Origin: an uncultured SAR116 cluster alpha proteobacterium
Lineage (GTDB): Bacteria; Pseudomonadota; Alphaproteobacteria; Puniceispirillales; Marisalimonadaceae
Direction of reading: 5' to 3'
DNA: 48,050 bases
Assembly: GCA_902595515.1 (NCBI GenBank)
Contig: CACJQK010000011.1
Span: 1-48,050, forward strand
The translations under genes were made by a program, and so were the position numbers. The notes beneath the pieces are model-generated. The model saw only the letters and a list, made by a program, of their open reading frames with translations, was not told the origin of the DNA and did no database searches. Each line of letters opens with the position of its first letter. Position 1 is the first letter of the stretch. This document shows positions 1-7,129 of the stretch, piece by piece.

Positions 1-478
1 GTTCATCTAATAACCAAAATTCTACATCAAATGAAAGAGATAAATATAACCTAGATAATGCTGCTCTCTTTTTTAAACCTTCTGAGCATTGTGAAACCTT
101 TAGGTTTTTATGATTCAGCATGTCTAAACTGTCGAGGGCTTTTTTAAGATCATCATCACTAGTTTTCCAACCTCTCATTTCTGACCAAGTTTTTAAATTT
201 TCATAAACTGTTAAATCCTTGGATAAACCATTTTTGGTGTCAATGTAGATTAGGTTTTGTCCCCATTTAGTTTGATCTTTAAAAATTTCATTATTGTAAT
301 TTTTCACAATACCTTTTTCTAAAGGTATCATGCCAGCTATTACTCTTAATAAGGTTGATTTTCCAACACCATTTTTACCACTTATGATTGTGACTTTAGA
401 GTTCTCAATTTTAGAATTCCAATTATAAAAAACAATTTTAGAACCTCTTTTTACTGTCACATCTTGTAGATAAAGCAT
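1..478 (-). CDS. ccmA: CcmA-like haem exporter ATP-binding protein (3' end missing)
   Basis: This is an ABC-transporter ATPase cut by the window edge; 159 residues of an expected ~200 are present, read from an ATG at 478. The Walker A motif GKNGVGKST is near residues 34-42 and the Walker B motif FWLLDE lies at the window edge. The short domain, the ENLKTW segment after the Q-loop region and the position SEGLKKRAALSRL, where CcmA proteins read LSAGQRRRVALARL, favour CcmA, the ATPase of the haem-handling CcmABCD complex of cytochrome c maturation. The signature is degenerate: Gly-Leu stands where Gly-Gln is usual. The partner ccmB, which would prove the call, is outside the window. Another small ABC ATPase remains possible. 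Confidence 0.75.
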   Translation of the reverse strand, partial: MLYLQDVTVKRGSKIVFYNWNSKIENSKVTIISGKNGVGKSTLLRVIAGMIPLEKGIVKNYNNEIFKDQTKWGQNLIYIDTKNGLSKDLTVYENLKTWSEMRGWKTSDDDLKKALDSLDMLNHKNLKVSQCSEGLKKRAALSRLYLSLSFDVEFWLLDE

Positions 479-633
479 TAAGTACCTGTTTATTTGATTA
501 TAAGTTAATTTTATACAATATTCATAAAAAGTCTTGTAACATAAATGAGTTTTTTTAAACTGTTTATATAAATAATAATACTCAATTATTTTTACTAAAA
601 ATTCTTAAACTTAACCGAATGGATGAGTAAAGC

Positions 634-1827
634 ATGAAAGAAGCACCTTTAAAGGGTATTAGGATAATTGATGCATCTTCGATATTGATGGTTCCTTATT
701 GTACAAGGTTATTAGCTGATATGGGAGCTGAAATTATAAAAATTGAAACACTTTCTGGTGATAATACCAGATATATTGGTCCCAGAGTCAATAAAGGAAT
801 GGCAGCAGTATTTTTGAATATTAATAGGAATAAAAAAAGTATTAGTGTTGACCTTAAATCAGCAGATGGCCGATTGATAATTTATAAATTAATCAAAAAA
901 TCAGATGTTTTTGTATCAAATATTAGAAAGGCGTCTTTAGAAAAATTAAAATTAACACATTCTGATTTTATTAAGATAAACCCTAAAATTATTACAGCAA
1001 ATGCAGTTGGTTTTTCTTCCAGAGGGCCTTATGCAGGACTTCCAGCCTTTGATGATACAATTCAAGCAATAAGTGGAATGGCAGCGTATCAAGAAACTTA
1101 CTCAGATCAACCAAGCTACACATCTGGAGCAACTGCTGATAAAGTTACTGGTTTAATGCTTGGAATGTCAATTTTAAGCGCATTATTTAATCGAGAAAAA
1201 AATGGGGAGGGCACAGAATTAGAAGTTCCAATGATGGAAACTATGGTTGATTTTACTTTAGTTGAACATTTATATGGTCATAATTTTTTACCACCTAAAG
1301 CTCCACCTGTTTATCCTAGACAATCTTCTCCGAACAGAAAACCTTACAAAACATTAGATGGATATATAGCTGTACTGCCATATAGTGATGATCAGTGGTT
1401 AAGGTTTTTTAGTATCATAAAAAAAGAAAACATTTTAAAAGATCCTAAATTTTGTTCGTTAGAATCAAGAAACCAAAATATTGATGAATTATACAAGATT
1501 TTGTCTGAAGAATTAAAAAAAAGAAATACTAGTTTTTGGATAGAAAATCTCAGAGAACAAGATATTCCAGCAACTAAAGTAAATTTTCCAAAGGACCTTT
1601 TTAAAGATGAACATCTTGAAATAACAAATTTTTTTAAAGTCCAAGATCATCCAACAGAGGGAAAATTATTGTATCCAAGCTTTCCAGTAGAATTTAATGA
1701 AGATGTAACTTCTGAGAGCTTGCATGCTCCATCTCTTGGAGAAAACACTAAAGAAATTTTAACTGATTTGGGTTATTCAGAATTTGAGATTGAAAGCTTT
1801 GCTTCTAAAGGTACTATAAAGATATAA
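634..1827 (+). CDS. CaiB/BaiF (class III) CoA-transferase family protein
   Basis: The 397-residue protein matches the length and pattern of family III CoA-transferases, which move CoA between carboxylic acids through an aspartyl-CoA intermediate. The N-terminal LADMGAEIIKIE segment is the family hallmark. An Asp in the GATADKVTG segment (residue 169) lies where the catalytic Asp of formyl-CoA transferase is found, and the following G-E-G-T-E-L-E-V-P-M-M-E stretch is the usual G-(R/Q)-G-x-x-V-D-V-x-M-x-E element. It is followed after 7 bases by a beta-hydroxyacid dehydrogenase, so the two are probably co-transcribed and handle a short-chain acyl or hydroxyacyl compound. The substrate cannot be told from sequence. 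Confidence 0.9.
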   Translation: MKEAPLKGIRIIDASSILMVPYCTRLLADMGAEIIKIETLSGDNTRYIGPRVNKGMAAVFLNINRNKKSISVDLKSADGRLIIYKLIKKSDVFVSNIRKASLEKLKLTHSDFIKINPKIITANAVGFSSRGPYAGLPAFDDTIQAISGMAAYQETYSDQPSYTSGATADKVTGLMLGMSILSALFNREKNGEGTELEVPMMETMVDFTLVEHLYGHNFLPPKAPPVYPRQSSPNRKPYKTLDGYIAVLPYSDDQWLRFFSIIKKENILKDPKFCSLESRNQNIDELYKILSEELKKRNTSFWIENLREQDIPATKVNFPKDLFKDEHLEITNFFKVQDHPTEGKLLYPSFPVEFNEDVTSESLHAPSLGENTKEILTDLGYSEFEIESFASKGTIKI

Positions 1828-1834
1828 TTCAAAA

Positions 1835-2692
1835 ATGGGTGAACTAATGATAATTAAAAATATTGGATTTATTGGCCTAGGTGCTATGGGTTCTGTAATG
1901 GCACCACTTATTGTAAAATCAGGATGTAATGTTCTTGGATATGACATACAAGCTAAAATAGATAAATCATCTGGTGTGAAGCAAGTTGAAGATATAAATG
2001 ATTTTAGTGGTCTTGATGTAATAATTTTCATGTTACCCAATGGAAGAATTGTTTCTGAAATGGCCATTAAATTATTAGAAATGAATTTAAAATCAGTGTT
2101 TATAGATATGTCTTCAAGTGATCCTAGAGAAACTCAAGAATTAGGTAAGAAATTAAAAAATAAAGGTGTAAAATTTTTAGATGCACCTGTTTCCGGAGGT
2201 GTTGCGAGAGCAATAACTGGTGATTTAATGATTATGGCAGGGGGTGACGAGAAGCTTTTAGAAGATGTAAGTGATCTGTTATCTGTAATGGGAAAAGTTC
2301 AATTTGCCGGTCCATTAGGTTCTGGTCATGCCATAAAGGCTTTAAATAATTATGTATCTGCAGCTGGATTAATATCAAGTTTTGAAGCCCTAGCAACAGC
2401 ACGTTCTTTTGGAATTGAACCAGAAAACTTTTTGAAAATTATAAATGGAGCTACAGGTAAGAATAATACAACTGAAGTTAAACTAGACAAATTTGTGATT
2501 TCTGAAAAATTTAACTCAGGATTTGCACTTGATTTAATGGTAAAAGACGTATCGATTGCCAATAGTCTAATTAAAGACTTATCTTTAGAAAAACCACTTT
2601 CAAGTGATGTTTTATCTCATCTTTCAGAAGCATTAAGAACTTTAGAAGGTAATCCCGATCACACAGAAGTATATAAAGCGATAAAGAAGTAA
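1835..2692 (+). CDS. NAD(P)-dependent beta-hydroxyacid dehydrogenase (3-hydroxyisobutyrate dehydrogenase family)
   Basis: The protein has 285 residues, normal for the family that oxidises 3-hydroxyisobutyrate or reduces tartronate semialdehyde and succinic semialdehyde. The Rossmann motif GFIGLGAMG is at residues 11-19. The substrate-binding signature DAPVSGGVARAITG is at 116-129. The catalytic Lys is K168 in GSGHAIKALNN, and a conserved K237 sits in DLMVKD. A second ATG at 1847 has GGTGA just upstream and gives a protein starting MIIKNIGFIG; this is a slightly better start. It probably forms an operon with the preceding CoA-transferase, which suggests a branched-chain or hydroxyacid degradation step, but the exact substrate is unknown. 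Confidence 0.92.
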   Translation: MGELMIIKNIGFIGLGAMGSVMAPLIVKSGCNVLGYDIQAKIDKSSGVKQVEDINDFSGLDVIIFMLPNGRIVSEMAIKLLEMNLKSVFIDMSSSDPRETQELGKKLKNKGVKFLDAPVSGGVARAITGDLMIMAGGDEKLLEDVSDLLSVMGKVQFAGPLGSGHAIKALNNYVSAAGLISSFEALATARSFGIEPENFLKIINGATGKNNTTEVKLDKFVISEKFNSGFALDLMVKDVSIANSLIKDLSLEKPLSSDVLSHLSEALRTLEGNPDHTEVYKAIKK

Positions 2693-2771
2693 CAAATATA
2701 AATTCAAAGATTTTGTTTGCTTAATTTAATTAAATGAACTCTAATCAATATAAATTTGCGTGAGGTGTCTC

Positions 2772-3671
2772 ATGAAGCTTAAAAATATCTTCCTTATATC
2801 ATTAATTGCAATGCCGCTCACTTTTTTAGAAGTAAGCGCTGCAGGTAATACGGACAGGCTTAAAGATACAATAATTGATAAATCCATACAAAAGTTTGAA
2901 GATGGTTTTAATTCATTTTTTACCAATACCGAACTCACTATTGAGGGAAGAACTGCTGCTGATCCAAACTTTACCCTATTAACTATAAATCCTGTGTCTA
3001 AAAATGAAGCAGAAGGAAATCTGATTTTTTTTCAAGGATCAATTATTAGACAAAATAATAGGGATACGATTAACCTCGGGATTGGTTATAGACAACTTAG
3101 CGATGATGAAAAGTGGATTTATGGTATAAACGCTTTTCATGATTATGAAAGTACCTATGAGCATTCTAGGTGGAGTGTTGGTACAGAATTAAGAAGTTCT
3201 GCTTTTGAAATTAATGCTAATAAATATTTTGCCATAAGTGGTGCTAAAACTGGCAGAAATGGAAATACAGAACGTGCTTTAGATGGATACGAAATAGAAA
3301 TAGGTGGACAAGTTCCTTATGTTCCATCAGCAAAGATATTTGCAAAACAATGGACTTGGGAAGGGTATCAAACATCTGATACAAAGGGAAAAACTTACAG
3401 TCTTCAAATAAACACACCCATTGCTCCTAATGTAATATTAGAGGCTGGGACAAAAGATTTTGATACAGGTACTGATATTGATTTTATAAATTTAACTTAC
3501 AAAATAGGATTTGGTGGTGATACATCACAACAAGATGATCCAATTCCTAGTTTAATTGCAGATCAGGCTTTCAATAATAAATCAATGAACGACAAAATGT
3601 TAGAAAAAGTAAGACGTAAAAATCAGATTGTTATACAAACAAACTTTACCGCTTCAGCAGGAGGAGTTTAA
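2772..3671 (+). CDS. Inverse autotransporter (intimin/invasin-type) beta-barrel domain protein without passenger
   Basis: The 299-residue protein begins with a signal peptide (residues 1-24, cleavage near VSAAG). The rest resembles the IAT beta domain of intimin and invasin: LLTINPV near 69-75, NLGIGYR at 101-107, WIYGINAFHDYE at 115-126, and ERALDGYEIEIGGQVPYVP at 167-185, where intimins have E-R-P-x-G-(Y/W)-D. The stretch KVRRKNQIVIQ at 279-289 corresponds to the conserved segment after the barrel that in intimin leads into the Ig-like passenger. Here the protein ends ten residues later, so no passenger is present. The start at 2772 is preferred over an in-frame GTG at 2760 because GAGGTG lies just upstream. 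The next gene starts two bases after the stop and encodes a secreted protein, so the pair looks co-translated. Location is inferred to be the outer membrane. Confidence 0.8.
   Translation: MKLKNIFLISLIAMPLTFLEVSAAGNTDRLKDTIIDKSIQKFEDGFNSFFTNTELTIEGRTAADPNFTLLTINPVSKNEAEGNLIFFQGSIIRQNNRDTINLGIGYRQLSDDEKWIYGINAFHDYESTYEHSRWSVGTELRSSAFEINANKYFAISGAKTGRNGNTERALDGYEIEIGGQVPYVPSAKIFAKQWTWEGYQTSDTKGKTYSLQINTPIAPNVILEAGTKDFDTGTDIDFINLTYKIGFGGDTSQQDDPIPSLIADQAFNNKSMNDKMLEKVRRKNQIVIQTNFTASAGGV
3659..3664 (+). promoter_or_regulatory. Strong ribosome binding site for the secreted protein gene at 3673
   Basis: A perfect AGGAGG lies inside the last codons of the upstream barrel gene, eight bases before the ATG at 3673. 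It decides between that ATG and an upstream in-frame ATG at 3628, and it places the signal peptide at the true N-terminus. It is stronger than most ribosome sites in this AT-rich window. Confidence 0.75.
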
Positions 3672-3672
3672 T

Positions 3673-4527
3673 ATGTGTAATTTTATAAAACTAGCCCTGA
3701 TGATTTTTTCAGTCTTTGTTTTCTCGTCTTTAAATAACAAATCTTATGCAGTTACTGCAGAAACAGTTAAAGAATGTAGCGCTGACACTCATTTGTTTAC
3801 AGGTTCAGCAACCGCTTGTCGTTTTACACCACAATTATATAAAGCAGCTGTTTTTGAAATGGGTCTTTGCACAGCTAATCCTATGTCTGGTGCTTCTTTA
3901 GATAGATCGACATGTACAACAGTCTTTACTTCAACTGATCAATCGAATGGCTCACTTCACGATTTTGCACTTGGTGATGCAGAACTAGCTGGCACTTCAA
4001 CCCGTCCAGCAAATGGGACATACACATATCCTTACATAATTTTGAAAAATACATTTACCATTAAAGCTGAATATGAGAGAGGTGGCACAACTTACTATGT
4101 CAAAAAATCAGGAAGTGCATGCGATGCGGTTAGTACAACATCACCTGCTGAGGAATGTACAGATAGCTTAACTCAATTTAATCAAGCTGGAAATTGCGAT
4201 GGCGAATATTTAGGTGCCAGGTTTTCTGGTGGGTCTCTAAACGGGTATCTTATGAGAGCGTCTGATTTAGATAAAAGAGACGGTGTTGCAGATGATGATG
4301 GAAGTGGTGGGTGTAGTAATGTTGATAGATTAGTGGGTGTAATGGAGCTAGACTCTCCTGTTGTTATTTCTCCATCTACAATTTCATTCAAATTTACTTT
4401 TAATGTCACTGGTTATGGTGCTCAAATGTTTACAGGAGCTGCAAGGCCAAATAATAATCCTAATGGTGGAGGAGGTTCTGGACCATTTTCAGGATTTTTT
4501 ACAATTGTTGACGCTCCACAACAATAA
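3673..4527 (+). CDS. Secreted cysteine-rich protein of unknown function, paired with the inverse-autotransporter barrel
   Basis: The 284-residue protein has a clear signal peptide (hydrophobic core about residues 5-20, probable cleavage after KSYA at 26). The mature part has eight cysteines (35, 49, 66, 81, 150, 162, 175, 214), an even number that fits disulphides formed in the periplasm or outside the cell. It has an Asp/Gly-rich stretch (about 199-213) and a Gly-rich linker (265-270) before a short hydrophobic C-terminus. Segments such as YKAAVFEMGLC and NGTYTYPYIILKN recall hypothetical secreted proteins of marine alphaproteobacteria, but this is from memory. No enzyme motif is visible. 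It starts two bases after the barrel gene, so export or surface display by that barrel is an inference worth testing. Two sampled 60-base lines run near 40% G+C, higher than many neighbouring lines. Confidence 0.85.
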   Translation: MCNFIKLALMIFSVFVFSSLNNKSYAVTAETVKECSADTHLFTGSATACRFTPQLYKAAVFEMGLCTANPMSGASLDRSTCTTVFTSTDQSNGSLHDFALGDAELAGTSTRPANGTYTYPYIILKNTFTIKAEYERGGTTYYVKKSGSACDAVSTTSPAEECTDSLTQFNQAGNCDGEYLGARFSGGSLNGYLMRASDLDKRDGVADDDGSGGCSNVDRLVGVMELDSPVVISPSTISFKFTFNVTGYGAQMFTGAARPNNNPNGGGGSGPFSGFFTIVDAPQQ

Positions 4528-4536
4528 GAATTTATA

Positions 4537-6195
4537 TTATTTCGTTTGAAGTTGAGAAATAGTTGTTGTGCTTGTGTTTAATTCAAGGCTCATTTTAAAT
4601 TCAATTAATGATGGTCCATTTACTTCCATTGCATTTTTTATTTTTGGTACTATTTCTTCAGTACTATGTATTGTGAAACATTTTAAACCAAAGCTTTCAC
4701 CATACTTAGCAAAGTCTGGATTAACTAGATTTGTTGCATAATGATCTCTAGTCGGAAAGTGAACTTCTTGATGATAACGTATTGTACCGTAATGATTATT
4801 ATTAGCTACTATTACTCTTATTTTTGCCTTCTGAGCAACAGCTGTCGCAAGCTCAGAACCAGTCATCAAAGCCCCGCCATCTCCAACAATTGAAAAAACT
4901 TGTCGATCTGGAAACCTTAGTGCAGCCGCTATCCCTGCAGGAATACCCATACCCATAGCGCCAATTTCTGAGCCTATTAATTTCATCGTAGATTTAAACG
5001 GAAATCGATGATGCATCCAACTTGTAAAATTTCCAGCATCATTTGTAATTATTGAGTTTTTTGGAGCTATTTTACCTAAACCATCAATGAAATGAGCAAA
5101 ATCTAGTCCGTCATTTGCATTTCTTGGAGTTACAGTTGCATCATTATTTAAATAACGATAATGACAAAGTTTCACCCATTCATCCCTTTCGCTATTTTTA
5201 TTATCGTTTGAAAACTGAGATATTTGTTCTAAAAAATGCTCACTATCTGCAACTATACCCATATCAGTTCGAAAAATTTTACCAATTGTATTTGGATCAG
5301 GTATAACGTGAATAAATGTTTGTTTTGATGAAGGAAATTTATAGGCCATATTTGGCACCCCATTAAACCTATGGCCAATAACTAGAACTAAGTCTGCTTC
5401 TAGCGCATTTTTTCTTATAGGTTCTGGGGGTCTTAAACCTAATTCTCCTGCATAGTGTAAGTTATCGTTAGAAATAATATCTTGATGCTCATAAGTACAT
5501 AAAACTGGTAAATTATGGGCTTTTGCAACTTCTTCTACAAGTTTTCTTGACCTAGCTGATATGTGTACTTGTCCACCTACAACAAGAACTGGCTTTTTTG
5601 CATTTGATAATAAGTTAGATACTTCTTTTACCTTTTCAGGGAAAGCTAAAGGTGGATTTATTTTAATACGCTTTACATCTTTAGATTCAATTTTAGATTC
5701 TAAAACATCTGTTGGTATGGCTATAACTACAGGGCCTGGTATACCACTTTCAGCAATGTGAAATGCTCTTGCAGTAACATTACCAATCTCACTTGGTGTG
5801 TTGATTTGTTCTACGTGTTTTGCCATATCAGAAAATGTCTTGATGAAATCCATTTCTTGCAAATGCATTTTACCAGTACTAATTCGATTGACTTGACCAA
5901 TAAATAATACCATAGGTATCCCGCCTTGATGTGCTGAGTGAACTGAGATTGAAGCATTAGTTGCTCCTGGGCCTCTGCTTACAAATGCAACACCAGCTTT
6001 ACCTGTACACTTTGCATCTGCGACAGCCATAAAGCCAGCACCTCCCTCATGCCTACATGTAATAACATCAATTCCAGGTGAATATAATAATTCATCCATT
6101 ACGGATAGATATGATTCACCAGGAACACAAAAGAAACGATCAACATCATGATTTTTTAAAGTTTGTACAAAAACTGAAGCAGCTTTTTTTGACAT
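4537..6195 (-). CDS. Thiamine-diphosphate-dependent acetolactate-synthase-like enzyme
   Basis: The 552-residue protein has the three-domain layout of the acetolactate synthase/pyruvate oxidase family. The catalytic Glu that activates ThDP is E50 in CRHEGGA. RGPGATNA is at 74-81, and the ThDP/Mg motif runs from GDG at 438-440 to NN near 466. The sequence FCVPGESYLSVMD near the N-terminus is typical of a broad group of IlvB-like proteins annotated only as ThDP-binding proteins, often unrelated to isoleucine-valine synthesis. No ilvN-like regulatory subunit is nearby. It lies 14 bases downstream of an SDR-like gene with GAGG ahead of its start, so the two form an operon. It ends 9 bases from the convergent secreted-protein gene. 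The substrate is unknown; decarboxylation of a 2-oxoacid is the family reaction. Confidence 0.9.
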   Translation of the reverse strand: MSKKAASVFVQTLKNHDVDRFFCVPGESYLSVMDELLYSPGIDVITCRHEGGAGFMAVADAKCTGKAGVAFVSRGPGATNASISVHSAHQGGIPMVLFIGQVNRISTGKMHLQEMDFIKTFSDMAKHVEQINTPSEIGNVTARAFHIAESGIPGPVVIAIPTDVLESKIESKDVKRIKINPPLAFPEKVKEVSNLLSNAKKPVLVVGGQVHISARSRKLVEEVAKAHNLPVLCTYEHQDIISNDNLHYAGELGLRPPEPIRKNALEADLVLVIGHRFNGVPNMAYKFPSSKQTFIHVIPDPNTIGKIFRTDMGIVADSEHFLEQISQFSNDNKNSERDEWVKLCHYRYLNNDATVTPRNANDGLDFAHFIDGLGKIAPKNSIITNDAGNFTSWMHHRFPFKSTMKLIGSEIGAMGMGIPAGIAAALRFPDRQVFSIVGDGGALMTGSELATAVAQKAKIRVIVANNNHYGTIRYHQEVHFPTRDHYATNLVNPDFAKYGESFGLKCFTIHSTEEIVPKIKNAMEVNGPSLIEFKMSLELNTSTTTISQLQTK

Positions 6196-6209
6196 TATAC
6201 TTCCCTCAT

Positions 6210-6980
6210 CTATATTGTTGGTTTTTTTCCACCATCTAAATTAATTTCTGTCCCTGTAAGGTGCCTAACTTTAGGATCACACAGGAAATAGGCTAGTTCA
6301 GCAACTTCTTGTGGAGTTGAAAATCTATCCAATCCTATATTTTTTAAGGCTTTTTTTTCTGCATCAACAAAACTTATACCTTCTCTATCCGCATTATTTT
6401 GTATAATAGTTATTAAACGATCAGTTGATGTCATGCCAGGATTGATAGAGTTTACATTAACTCCATCAACTAATCCTTTTTTAGATAGAGCTTTTGTAAA
6501 GTTTAGAAAAGCTGCATTGACAGCACCACCAACCATAAAAAATGGATCTGGAGAATGACTCATAGCTCCATTAATTGAAACAATCCATCCACTGTTTTTA
6601 GATAACGTTGGCCAAAACGCTTTTGATAATCTAACAGCACTATAAAATTTTAAAGCAAACCCATCTTCAAAATCTTCTACAGGTTGTTTAAGGAAATCCC
6701 CACTTTTTGTTGCTCCAGCTGAAAAAATTAACGTATCAAAATTTTTAAACTCTTTTTCCACAGCTTTAATAGCATTTTCACATTCTATTTTTATTTTCAA
6801 ATCAGCTGCGTAATAATAAACATTTACATTATATTTATTTTGTAATTCAGATTTGGTGTTTTCTAAATTTTCTTTATTAGAGGCGAGCAGATAAACATCA
6901 CATTCTTCTTTTGCAAATCGTTCAGCTATTGCTTTACCAATTCCTTTGCTACCTCCAGTAATTATTACTCTACGCTTCAT
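6210..6980 (-). CDS. SDR-fold protein lacking the usual catalytic Tyr-Lys pair
   Basis: The 256-residue protein has the short-chain dehydrogenase fold: the dinucleotide motif TGGSKGIGKAIA at 8-19, SAGA at 87-90 where NAGA is usual, and the C-terminal features NSINPGMTSTDR and LDGGKKP. The active site is abnormal. Where a Ser and a Tyr-x-x-x-Lys are expected, the sequence reads INGAM (136-140) and VGGAVNAAFLNFTKAL (150-165). Aligned on the AAFLNFTKAL helix, the Tyr position is Gly151, the Lys position is Asn155 and the Ser position is Gly138. The protein may bind nucleotide without classic SDR catalysis, or may use other residues. It is the first gene of a two-gene operon with the ThDP enzyme, so it may act on that enzyme's product. 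Confidence 0.85.
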   Translation of the reverse strand: MKRRVIITGGSKGIGKAIAERFAKEECDVYLLASNKENLENTKSELQNKYNVNVYYYAADLKIKIECENAIKAVEKEFKNFDTLIFSAGATKSGDFLKQPVEDFEDGFALKFYSAVRLSKAFWPTLSKNSGWIVSINGAMSHSPDPFFMVGGAVNAAFLNFTKALSKKGLVDGVNVNSINPGMTSTDRLITIIQNNADREGISFVDAEKKALKNIGLDRFSTPQEVAELAYFLCDPKVRHLTGTEINLDGGKKPTI

Positions 6981-7129
6981 ATTTTCTATTGTTGCTCCAA
7001 AAAATCGTCATTACCTTTTTTAATTATTACAAAAAGTGTATATTAATTTTTTGATTAAGACACTTAGATTTTGTATAAAATCACATAATTAGATTATCAT
7101 TTAAAAATTAATACAAAAGAGCCGTTAGT

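Noticed and set aside
2741-2938. Minus-strand open frame opposite the inverse-autotransporter signal region
   Set aside because: It is a shadow of the barrel gene with no ribosome site or family pattern.
4361-4549. Plus-strand frame running over the end of the secreted-protein gene
   Set aside because: It is out of frame with the supported gene and shows no family features.
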